DNA of 64,000 nt. Origin: Planctomycetia bacterium. GTDB taxonomy: Bacteria > Planctomycetota > Planctomycetia > Pirellulales > Thermoguttaceae. Location: contig JAUNSJ010000006.1 of the NCBI GenBank assembly GCA_030539295.1, positions 62,001 through 126,000 on the forward strand, written 5' to 3'. Positions 1 through 7,059 of this stretch are shown here, piece after piece. The translations under genes and the position numbers were made by a program. Each line of letters starts with the position of its first letter. Within the stretch, counting starts at the first letter, position 1. The notes below the pieces were generated by a model that searched no databases, was not told the origin of the DNA, and saw nothing but the letters and a program-made list of their open reading frames with translations.

Positions 1-1
1 A

Positions 2-1195
2 ACCTTTCATGGCATGTTCCCAAAAGATGCGCAGATTATTAAAGACTATGACTATCTGGAGCACGCAATCGGAGGCGTCATACCCGTAGAACTCGTCCTG
101 GCCATTCCGCAATCGGATCCGGATAATCCTTCGTTCGCCAATGAGCTTGCCCTGCTCGACGAAATAAATTTCCAGTTGTCCGCGATTCCCGAGGTCGATT
201 CCACTCTTTCGGCCCTCAACTTCGTTCCGTTCCTGCCGGACCCTGATGCGTCCGCCTTTCGTGCTGTTTCGCTGCGGTCCATCTTCAATAAGAAAGTGGC
301 TGCCTCGCTGGATGAGTTGAAAACGGGGTGCCTTTTCGACAACACACCGCAACCGAACGACGCAAACTATCTCGGTCCGGACTCGTGTAATCTCTGGCGT
401 CTCAGTTTGCGAATCGCCGCCTATAAAAATATCGCTTATGGCCCATTCCTCGACCAGGTCCTTCAAAAATCGCAATCGGTCATTAAAGAATTCGGACCGG
501 AACTCGACCTCGAAAACGCTCGCACTCTCATAACCGGGTCCGTTCCGCTTGTGCACCAGACGCAAAAGCAGTTGCTAAATGATCTGACGAGCAGTTATAT
601 TTCCGCTTTCGTCCTGATTACATTATGCTTTATACTTCTCCTGAAAAGTTTTTGGTGTGGCCTTTTGGCGATTATTCCCAACGTCTTCCCGAGTATTGTC
701 GTTTTCGGTTTTATGGCTTGGGCTGGCATTCCTGTTGACATGGGTGCCATGATGACCGCGAGCGTCGCCCTTGGTATCTCGGTGGACGGCACATTCCATT
801 TCCTCACCTGGTTCCAGCGCGGACTCAGTTCCGGGCTCTCGCAGAAAGCGGCGGTAACTTATGCGTACAGTCAATGCGCCACAGCAATGGCGCAGTCTTC
901 GATTATTTGTGGCGGCGGCATGCTCATCTTCGGGTTCAGCGATTTTGTTCCTGTTGCCAAATTTTCCATTCTGCTCGTGGCTCTGGTCTTTATTGCTCTG
1001 TTCGGTGATATTGTCCTGTTTCCGGCCATGCTTTACGGACCCTTTGGCAAATTCTTTTTGCCTGATCACCTTAAGCGGACCGCAGCGAGAAAACGACTCG
1101 AATTAGCGCGGCAGAACGACGAACGTCTCCTGCCTGATAATCTTGCTGTTCAGTCGCCGCTCGGTGCCCTGCCTACCCCGGAGCAGTCCTCATGA
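2..1195 (+). CDS. MMPL/RND-family transporter, C-terminal part
   Basis: This is the C-terminal part of an inner-membrane RND-superfamily exporter of the MMPL type. The frame is open to the left edge, and the residues before the first Met (T-F-H-G) continue it, so the true start lies upstream. A periplasmic loop of about 190 residues is followed by a block of five hydrophobic segments. The third holds 'GISVDGTFHF', matching the intramembrane Asp motif that relays protons in RND pumps. The short hydrophilic tail after the last helix is typical. The stop overlaps the ispF start in an ATGA, so the two are probably translationally coupled. The substrate cannot be told from sequence; hopanoid, lipid or drug export are the usual options in this family. 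Confidence 0.85.
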   Translation, partial: TFHGMFPKDAQIIKDYDYLEHAIGGVIPVELVLAIPQSDPDNPSFANELALLDEINFQLSAIPEVDSTLSALNFVPFLPDPDASAFRAVSLRSIFNKKVAASLDELKTGCLFDNTPQPNDANYLGPDSCNLWRLSLRIAAYKNIAYGPFLDQVLQKSQSVIKEFGPELDLENARTLITGSVPLVHQTQKQLLNDLTSSYISAFVLITLCFILLLKSFWCGLLAIIPNVFPSIVVFGFMAWAGIPVDMGAMMTASVALGISVDGTFHFLTWFQRGLSSGLSQKAAVTYAYSQCATAMAQSSIICGGGMLIFGFSDFVPVAKFSILLVALVFIALFGDIVLFPAMLYGPFGKFFLPDHLKRTAARKRLELARQNDERLLPDNLAVQSPLGALPTPEQSS

Positions 1196-1692
1196 CACTA
1201 CCCTTTCAAATTCGCACGGGTCTCGGTCATGACACCCATCGTATAGAACCCGGGCGTCCTCTCCGTCTGGGCGGCGTAGCGCTCGAGTCCCCCTTTGGAC
1301 TGGCAGGCCACAGCGACGCCGATGTCCTGCTCCACGCCGTAATTGATGCCTTGCTCGGCGCGGCCGGACTCGACGATATTGGTACTCTCTTTCCCGATTC
1401 CGACCCCGACTTCCTGAACATTGACTCCACAAAGTTACTCAGCGAGGTCGCTCGTTTAGTCTCGTCACGCAACTGGACCATTTCCAATATAGATGTTATT
1501 CTTTTCGCCCAGGAGCCGAAAATTGCACCCTATCGCAGCGCCATTCGAAATCGACTCGCCGAACTTTTGAGCCTGCCGCTCGACGCGGTCAATATCAAGG
1601 CGAAAACAGGCGAAAAACTTGGCTTTATTGGCCGAGAGGAAGGCATTTCCGCCGCCGCCATTGCGACGCTCATTCGCGAGAACAGTCACTAA
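1192..1692 (+). CDS. ispF: 2-C-methyl-D-erythritol 2,4-cyclodiphosphate synthase
   Basis: IspF makes 2-C-methyl-D-erythritol 2,4-cyclodiphosphate from CDP-ME 2-phosphate, releasing CMP, in the cytoplasmic MEP isoprenoid pathway. The 166-residue length is normal. Metal ligands are visible as D14 and H16 in 'GLGHDTH' and H48 in 'DADVLLHAVIDALLG'. The signature 'GDIGxLFPD' appears as 'DDIGTLFPDSDP', and the C-terminal 'KAKTGEKLGFIGREEGI' block is conserved. The ATG sits inside the stop of the upstream MMPL gene (ATGA overlap), which fixes the start. No ispD is adjacent. The isoprenoid link fits hpnE further along, but the two are not in one operon. Confidence 0.96.
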   Translation: MTLPFQIRTGLGHDTHRIEPGRPLRLGGVALESPFGLAGHSDADVLLHAVIDALLGAAGLDDIGTLFPDSDPDFLNIDSTKLLSEVARLVSSRNWTISNIDVILFAQEPKIAPYRSAIRNRLAELLSLPLDAVNIKAKTGEKLGFIGREEGISAAAIATLIRENSH

Positions 1693-1740
1693 ATTTTTGT
1701 TTTCAAACGCGGTGCCTGTGCACGCGACACTTCAAAAATT
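1692..1740. terminator. Bidirectional terminator between convergent genes
   Basis: An 8-bp outer arm AATTTTTG (1692-1699) pairs with CAAAAATT (1733-1740). Inside it is a GC-rich hairpin, 1708-1715 with 1720-1726, loop CTGT and one bulged G. The A/T arms give a U-run on both strands, and the element lies between convergent ispF and the WYL gene. Confidence 0.6.
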
Positions 1741-1798
1741 CCCAGTGGCGGTGTTTCCCCTGGTTCTACAGTGGTGTCGTAATACCCGTTGTGCCCGG

Positions 1799-2359
1799 TC
1801 ACTCATTGGTATACATATGGAGCATTTTGCGGACGTGCTCGGCGATCATTTTTCGCAGTTTCGGTGGTTCCACGACTTCCACTTCTTCCCCGTAGCCAAG
1901 AATCCACCATTGAATCTCTTCCAAACCGCTGACCTGGAATCGCAATTCAATCCGTCCGTTGGGCAACTCACGCATCTCTTGCGTCTTATGCCACTTAACC
2001 TCGGCTACGTTGCGGGCGACTCGTGCGGAAAATCGCACAACGACTTCCTGGTCCGGGCCGGAGTCCGGAATCAGATACCACGCGTTGCCCAGGTATTCGT
2101 CCAGAGAGAACTTGGATGGAATCTCAAACTTCTCCTCCAAAAAGCGTATGTCCGAGACTCGACTGACTTTAAACGTTCGAACTTGACGATACAGTCCGGA
2201 ATAACCGACCACATACCAGCCGCGACCAAACATGACGGAGTAGGGGTGCAGACGCGTTCGTATTATGCCAGGAATCGACGGACTCGAATAATCAATCTCA
2301 ACAGCCTGACCCGAAATCATGCTTTTCAGAATCCGGTCAAAAAGTCTTTTCATCATCAT
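1799..2359 (-). CDS. WYL-domain part of a split transcriptional regulator
   Basis: These 186 residues are the WYL ligand-binding part of a YafY/PafC-like regulator. The visible WYL core is 'GRGWYVVGYS', followed by 'VRTFKVSRVSDI', and then the C-terminal WCX-like region '...LQVSGLEEIQWWILGYGEEV', usual in planctomycete members. It lacks its own helix-turn-helix, which lies in the overlapping frame at 2337-2798. It starts at an ATGATGATG run with AGGTGG just upstream, so independent initiation by coupling is possible. Equally, a single T deleted from the T5 run near 2341 would fuse both frames into one normal-length protein. Function as a DNA-binding regulator is inferred from the family; the ligand is unknown. 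Confidence 0.8.
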   Translation of the reverse strand: MMMKRLFDRILKSMISGQAVEIDYSSPSIPGIIRTRLHPYSVMFGRGWYVVGYSGLYRQVRTFKVSRVSDIRFLEEKFEIPSKFSLDEYLGNAWYLIPDSGPDQEVVVRFSARVARNVAEVKWHKTQEMRELPNGRIELRFQVSGLEEIQWWILGYGEEVEVVEPPKLRKMIAEHVRKMLHMYTNE

Positions 2360-2798
2360 TTTCCACCTGCGTATTACGGGGCAAAACGGTCAAGCAATTC
2401 TGTATCCCACTCATCTGTGTCAACGTGTCGGCAGGCAAGCTTGATATCAATTTATAGCACGCCGTTCGAATCGAGGAAAACACGGGTTCCTTAATGTGTT
2501 CGCCATATTCTTCAAACAGAACCACCATAGCGACCGCTTCGCCAAGCGTAAAACCGACTGGAGGGATTCCATAATCGCTCACGACCTGAACAACTCCCGT
2601 TTCCCGGTCAATGACAATCGGGAAACCCTTGTTGCGCAGCATCTGTATCTCACGCTGGATTGTGCGAGGACTCACTTTGAACAGATTAGCAAAAAAGTGA
2701 ATGTTCCCCGGCGTCGTAGTCATCCGAATCAACATGGGAATCGCTCTGTCCAACATATGCGATCCGAATTCCCAGTCATCGTCCTCTTCTTTCCTCAA
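2337..2798 (-). CDS. Helix-turn-helix part of the split WYL regulator
   Basis: This 153-residue frame holds the DeoR-like winged helix ('FKVSPRTIQREIQMLRNKGFPI') and the linker usual in WYL regulators ('PPVGFTLGEAVAMVVLFEEYG'). It ends at 'DDEKTF' followed by TGA, exactly where related proteins run on into the WYL domain. The most likely start is TTG at 2798, with GGAAGGG about 8 nt upstream; no ATG or GTG lies between it and the upstream in-frame TGA. The last 23 bases overlap the WYL frame. The break could be a real gene split, a +1 frameshift at TTT-TGA-C, or an assembly error. Confidence 0.75.
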   Translation of the reverse strand: MRKEEDDDWEFGSHMLDRAIPMLIRMTTTPGNIHFFANLFKVSPRTIQREIQMLRNKGFPIVIDRETGVVQVVSDYGIPPVGFTLGEAVAMVVLFEEYGEHIKEPVFSSIRTACYKLISSLPADTLTQMSGIQNCLTVLPRNTQVENDDEKTF

Positions 2799-2819
2799 CG
2801 AAACACCCTTCCCATTGTT

Positions 2820-3020
2820 TCAGTTCGCCTGCTCGCGTGACGTCGAGCCAAATCCCGATTGCTCTTTGTAACGCTGCGACCACATCTCATACTGCGGATC
2901 GCCTTCGCGAAATGTGAAGACAGCATCCGGTAATCGGTGTCCATTGAACGGTTTCGACGGAATACGCACTCGCAAAATTTTCCCGTTCAATAATTCTATT
3001 TGATATTTTTCTTCTTCCAT
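2820..3020 (-). CDS. Small hypothetical protein upstream of the WYL regulator
   Basis: The product is a 66-residue soluble protein starting 'MEEEKYQIELLNGKILRVRIP' and ending 'STSREQAN'. I do not recognise a family. The beta-rich opening followed by an aromatic and charged stretch ('FREGDPQYEMWSQRYKEQ') looks like a real folded peptide. The ATG at 3020 is preferred over an in-frame TTG at 3038 because AGAAG and GGAAAG lie just upstream of the ATG. It shares its reading frame with the helix-turn-helix gene, and only a TGA and about 21 nt separate them, so they are probably co-transcribed. Reality as a gene is moderately supported. Confidence 0.5.
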   Translation of the reverse strand: MEEEKYQIELLNGKILRVRIPSKPFNGHRLPDAVFTFREGDPQYEMWSQRYKEQSGFGSTSREQAN

Positions 3021-3187
3021 TCTTCTTTCCACAATCAAGCGACAAACCGTTTGCGTTCAGCAACCGGCAGTAAGATCCTACTGTTACTTTGTTCCCGTAT
3101 TACAGGGCATGAGCACGCCATCAGGCGAAATCACCCGGAAACTTCGAGAACAGCCCGTGCAACCACGAGCTGCAAACGAAAGCCCTA

Positions 3188-5341
3188 CTACTTAAATCGG
3201 CTCACAAAGGTCGCCTCGCCTTTGGTCTTACCGGTGAGTGTAACAGCAAGTATGCCGTCCGATTCCTGTCGAACCGAGACCGCGACGTCATCGTCCGAAG
3301 TCGTCGTCTCCGGCGTGTAGCCGTCCGGGACATAAAAACGCAACGTTAACGCATCTCCCGCAACGAGCGCGACGGTCCCTGACAGCGTCCGCGACTCTTC
3401 GTTCCAGGTCAGGGCTTTCAGTTCAACTCCCCCTTGCGTTATGTGTCGATTGCTCGACACGTACTGTGGACGAGTACACCTCTTGTGCACTGCCAGCAAA
3501 CGCACACCATGCCCCGGCACCGTCATTTCAAAACGGTCGCGATTCGAACCAAGGAATGTTTCTGTCCAAAACTCATAGACCAGGTATTCCGTATCGGACG
3601 ATAAGCCGAGTTCCTTAAAATCGAAACCAACCTTCTGCTCCTCTTCCCCCCAATTAAACAGGGCAACGACATCCCAGCTAAGGAAGTCCCGTGACACCTT
3701 CAGGTCCCATACCGGAAGCATGCGAAAGAACGGATAAAGCTGCATGGGATGAATATCGGCCACCGGCAGTGTCTGCTGAAGAAGTCGCATTCGCTCAAGC
3801 GGCAGTTCTCCCAGCTTGTCGCCAGCAAACATCATCTGTCCCGGCAGACTCACGACCGTCGTCGACAGCCGCGCTTCTTCCAGCGTCAGCGCTTCGTTTA
3901 CCAGCAGTGTATCAGGGTCGGCAAAGAATACAATATTATGTGTGAAAATCTGGTTCAGCGTTCGACCCGCCTGTTGCATGAGGTTCGCCCATTTTACCGG
4001 CTGATTCGGATGCACTATATCGGAACCAATCCGCGACGCGTCCGCATATTTCGCTTCCGGACCCGACGCGTGACCCTGACACGCCAGAAAAACACGGTCC
4101 GGTCCAATCCCTTCCCGAAACGCAATGACACTCGCCTCAAACGGGTTCGGAAACGCCGGATCCTTAAATGCTGCCCGTACGTATGGCATCTCAAAAAAAT
4201 GAGCACTGTAGCCCGGTCCGTCCGCCGACATGCCGTCTATCTTGAAAAATTCATATCCCCACTCATGCGACGCTCTATCGAATATCTTCTTCCAATGGGC
4301 ACGCACTTCCGCGTTCGTCGGGTCCAGCGTATAGCGACCGTTCCACGTCGACATGGGCTGACCCTCCTTCGTGTGAAGAAACCAGTCGCGATGCTCCTTA
4401 TAGAATTCCTCATTCCCCGTGCCAAAAGGCGCCATCCAAATCCCCGGACGAAAGCCCAATGCGCGAATATCATCCGCTAACTTCTTCATACCCTCCGGAA
4501 ACTGTTTCTCGTTCACCTCAAGGTTCGTATTATAAAAATTCGAAACCGGCAACGAATCCGAATTCCCCTGCCACGACTCAATCGACCAGAATTCCATGCC
4601 ATACGGCTGAAGATACTCACGACCGACTCGCGCTTCGGCCAGGTTATCCTCTGCCGTCGCCTTGTCAAAATAAAGATTCCACGACATCCAGCCGGTAGGC
4701 GGCGATGGACACCGCTTGCGATCAATGGGCGAGTACCACGGGACATAACGATTCTTGAAATAGTCGTTGATCAGATCGAAACAAAAAACCGCTTCCGCCG
4801 ACTCCTCTATTCGCCCGGCAGCACAAAGTTTAAACGACCCGGGTGCCAGCGTAGCAAGATTGACCGTGCCGGCCGACAAGAGCAGGGCACGATCCTTCTC
4901 CGCGGAGAAGAGAGCATCATTCCAGTCGGAATCACTCGGGCCGCTGCCAAGAAAAAGAACATTTTCGTCCTTCCGAGGCGTAATCCGACAGGCAAAGGCG
5001 TCCGGTTCACAATCCACTGTTGCCTCGTAAGTCAGCGTTCCAGAGAAAAACTGACGCGTTCGATGAGAGACCAAAAACGACACACGATCGCCACTGACCT
5101 GAAATGTAAGATAAGCCACAACATAATCCTTCTCATTGACCAGCGCCAGACGTGTGGGGTCGCTGTCACGCGGGCAGACTACCCGGAGATTCGGGCCTGC
5201 TTCCGAACCAAACGAAAGCTTGCCTTCTACTCGTGTTGCGGTCGGCTCATGCTCCAGGGTCAATTGCGAGGTCTGTTCATCAAAAGTAATCAGCCAGGGC
5301 GTCAAGAGTAAAGTAAACAATGCGGTTGCGGTTGCAGTCAT
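3188..5341 (-). CDS. Glycoside hydrolase family 36-like alpha-galactosidase
   Basis: This is a 717-residue clan GH-D enzyme expected to hydrolyse terminal alpha-galactosides. An N-terminal hydrophobic stretch suggests export. A beta-sandwich domain of about 210 residues precedes the barrel, which opens at 'GWMSWNLYFDK'. The nucleophile is D369 in 'EFFKIDGMS', matching the family K-x-D motif. The acid/base is D441 in 'SRIGSDI'. The loop 'PGIWMAPFGTG' is also typical. A C-terminal beta domain follows. The gene stands alone between the WYL operon and hydE, on the same strand as both. Substrate preference is not certain, because GH36 also includes other alpha-glycosidases. I see no truncation. 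Confidence 0.85.
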   Translation of the reverse strand: MTATATALFTLLLTPWLITFDEQTSQLTLEHEPTATRVEGKLSFGSEAGPNLRVVCPRDSDPTRLALVNEKDYVVAYLTFQVSGDRVSFLVSHRTRQFFSGTLTYEATVDCEPDAFACRITPRKDENVLFLGSGPSDSDWNDALFSAEKDRALLLSAGTVNLATLAPGSFKLCAAGRIEESAEAVFCFDLINDYFKNRYVPWYSPIDRKRCPSPPTGWMSWNLYFDKATAEDNLAEARVGREYLQPYGMEFWSIESWQGNSDSLPVSNFYNTNLEVNEKQFPEGMKKLADDIRALGFRPGIWMAPFGTGNEEFYKEHRDWFLHTKEGQPMSTWNGRYTLDPTNAEVRAHWKKIFDRASHEWGYEFFKIDGMSADGPGYSAHFFEMPYVRAAFKDPAFPNPFEASVIAFREGIGPDRVFLACQGHASGPEAKYADASRIGSDIVHPNQPVKWANLMQQAGRTLNQIFTHNIVFFADPDTLLVNEALTLEEARLSTTVVSLPGQMMFAGDKLGELPLERMRLLQQTLPVADIHPMQLYPFFRMLPVWDLKVSRDFLSWDVVALFNWGEEEQKVGFDFKELGLSSDTEYLVYEFWTETFLGSNRDRFEMTVPGHGVRLLAVHKRCTRPQYVSSNRHITQGGVELKALTWNEESRTLSGTVALVAGDALTLRFYVPDGYTPETTTSDDDVAVSVRQESDGILAVTLTGKTKGEATFVSRFK

Positions 5342-5407
5342 AAAAAATCTCCTTTGTGAAAAATGATTCGTGGGAAGGATTGCAGAGTTCCCACTGGGGA
5401 TTGTTGG

Positions 5408-6505
5408 CTATTCTGGTGTTCTCGACGATTCTGTAGCGGTTAAAAAATCACCTCGATTTCCCGGGCCGGTGCTCATAAAGCGTCCAGCCGCAGTTACCTG
5501 TTCCAGGGCCTTGGCGTGCGTTTGACGGGCGTCCTCGCCTGTGGCCGATTTGTGGGGATAGATTTCATAAAGCTCACGATAGCGCCGTGGTGTAAAGTTC
5601 GGCATAATCACATTTGCGCCCCGCGAAAGACCGTTGATACGTCCATGTTCCGCGTCTTGCGTCGCAATCGCCGTTGTACTCGGAATATTCGCGTCTGGAC
5701 GGACCAGTCGTGCCAGGGCAATCACCTTAAAGGCCATCTCGTTCGTATTGGCAACCGGGTCATCCGTGCACGGTAACGGGTACGTCGCTCGCACCGGCTC
5801 CAGGTTCGATTGTCCCAAAGGCGTGTCCGGGTGCGGAAGGTACGGTCCACAGCCAATCATGTCCAAATCCAGCTCCCGAAACAGTTGCAAATCGCGAACG
5901 AGGTCCATAATGCTCTGACCTGGCAGACCCACCATGACTCCACTGCCAATTTCATAGCCCAACGAACGCAGCAGACGTAACTGCTCACACCGATCTACTT
6001 GCGCCACGCCAGGCACTGCCGGATGGATCGCACGAAAGAGCACCGGATTCGACGTTTCGAACCGGAGCAAGTAGCGGTCCGCACCCGCCTCTTTCCAGAC
6101 ACGCCATTCTTCAGGACTACGCTCGCCCAGACTCAGCGTTACGGCCAGGCCAAATCGCGTTTTTACCTCCTTAATCAGGTCGGCTATAAAGTCAGAAGTA
6201 AGGTTTAAGTCTTCCCCAGACTGGAGTACCAGCGTGCCGTAGTGCAGGCCCGCTGCTTCCTCCGCCGCCGCCAGGACTTCCTCTCGCGTTGCACGATAGC
6301 GAAGGACACTCCCGTGCCCCGCCCGGATTCCGCAGTACAGGCAATTGCGCCGGCAGTAATTTGAAAGTTCGAACAGGGCGCGAAAATGCACCCCGTCCCC
6401 CGTCTGCTCACGGCGCACCTGGTCCGCCAGCGTCCACAACTCGCGCAGCTTCTCCGGATCGCTCTCACGGAGCCAGAATTCCAGTTCTCTTCTCGTTATT
6501 TCCAT
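5408..6505 (-). CDS. hydE: [FeFe]-hydrogenase maturation radical SAM protein HydE
   Basis: HydE is a radical SAM enzyme that helps assemble the diiron subcluster of [FeFe]-hydrogenase. The radical SAM cluster cysteines are C51, C55 and C58 in 'YCRRNCLYCGIRAG', the HydE/BioB/PylB form of the motif. Supporting segments are 'GTLVLQSGEDLN', 'YLLRFETSNPVLF' and 'GSGVMVGLPGQS', which are characteristic of HydE. Length 365 is normal. No hydF, hydG or hydrogenase gene is in the window, so the partners must lie elsewhere, or the enzyme may be an orphan. A strong promoter and a structured leader precede it. PylB or a methylornithine-type homologue is the main alternative but less likely. Confidence 0.88.
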   Translation of the reverse strand: MEITRRELEFWLRESDPEKLRELWTLADQVRREQTGDGVHFRALFELSNYCRRNCLYCGIRAGHGSVLRYRATREEVLAAAEEAAGLHYGTLVLQSGEDLNLTSDFIADLIKEVKTRFGLAVTLSLGERSPEEWRVWKEAGADRYLLRFETSNPVLFRAIHPAVPGVAQVDRCEQLRLLRSLGYEIGSGVMVGLPGQSIMDLVRDLQLFRELDLDMIGCGPYLPHPDTPLGQSNLEPVRATYPLPCTDDPVANTNEMAFKVIALARLVRPDANIPSTTAIATQDAEHGRINGLSRGANVIMPNFTPRRYRELYEIYPHKSATGEDARQTHAKALEQVTAAGRFMSTGPGNRGDFLTATESSRTPE

Positions 6506-6533
6506 GGTACGCTTCGTGTTTCGCCTCCGGGGA

Positions 6534-6590
6534 CCGGTGCGGGATGGGCAGGTTTTCCCGCCCTCGGTAAGGACGGGCTGCGCCCACCGG
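6534..6590 (-). promoter_or_regulatory. Structured leader RNA candidate of hydE
   Basis: In the untranslated leader of hydE a closing stem CCGGTG (6585-6590 as read on the minus strand) pairs with CACCGG (6534-6539). It encloses two hairpins, one with arms GGGC/GCCC around a 3-nt loop and one with arms near GGGCAGG/CCCGCCC around TTTT. This is a three-way-junction-like fold. It matches no riboswitch consensus I know. Confidence 0.35.
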
Positions 6591-6648
6591 ATTCTTCTGG
6601 AGATATTCCAGAAACCGGCTCTTTTCCCTCTTCTTTATACTCCACTTT

Positions 6649-6677
6649 ATTATACCTCGTTCGTACATTCCGTACAA
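6649..6677 (-). promoter_or_regulatory. Sigma-70-type promoter of hydE with possible operator
   Basis: On the minus strand TTGTAC (-35, 6672-6677), a 17-bp spacer and TATAAT (-10, 6649-6654) form a near-consensus promoter. The -35 lies inside an imperfect palindrome, TTGTAC-N5-GTACGAA, which could be a repressor site. Transcription would start near 6642, leaving a leader of about 135 nt. Confidence 0.65.
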
Positions 6678-6921
6678 CCGGGCTAAGGTAAATTTTCTGT
6701 TTTTTGGCCTTCGCACCCTCTTTTGTATCATTTAGCAGTCGCCGCGGTCATTTTTTTCGGAAAAAACACCCTTTTCTGTGGAAAAAAACCTAAATTTTGG
6801 CCCGGACCACTTACTTTTCCCCCTTAAACCGGCTATGATATAGTATTGTGCAGCTCCTCGGTGCCTCGCTGTGTGGCGAAGATTCGGTCTCCGGACCGCC
6901 CGTGCCGACACGGAGTCTGCT

Positions 6922-6957
6922 CGGTCCTGTGGACTTTGCCGTCCCCGACCGGTTTTT
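6922..6957 (+). promoter_or_regulatory. Terminator-like attenuator hairpin upstream of the Hcp-like gene
   Basis: CGGTC (6922-6926) pairs with GACCG (6947-6951), and the inner GGAC pairs with GTCC. A G and five Ts follow. Two smaller hairpins precede it (CGGTC-TCCG-GACCG and CCGTG-CCGA-CACGG). It lies about 100 nt before the start at 7060 and could attenuate transcription. The rest of the 6506-7059 gap holds no gene; a TATGAT/TATAGT box near 6834-6844 is a weak -10 candidate. Confidence 0.4.
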
Positions 6958-7059
6958 ATACTAAGAGAATTCCAATCGTGCAAACCGTACCCCGCTGCGG
7001 TTCACGCGACCTTGGGCGAGATTAATCACGAATACAACGAAGAGACAGGAGCGGTCCTA

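Noticed and set aside
2337-2359. prfB-type programmed +1 frameshift as the settled explanation
   Set aside because: The slippery TTT-TGA-C is present, but the SD-like element is about 18 nt upstream, not next to the slip site; kept only as one option.
1619-2494. Plus-strand frame of 291 codons over the WYL region
   Set aside because: Antisense to the WYL domain, with no family features and overlapping the ispF end.
6534-6590. Known riboswitch at the hydE leader
   Set aside because: No match to cobalamin, FMN, TPP, fluoride or c-di-GMP conserved cores; recorded only as a structured candidate.
6871-7059. Extension of the Hcp-like frame upstream to 6871
   Set aside because: The family starts at FCFQCE, and a clear AGGAG precedes the ATG at 7060; the extension has no homology and would cross the attenuator.
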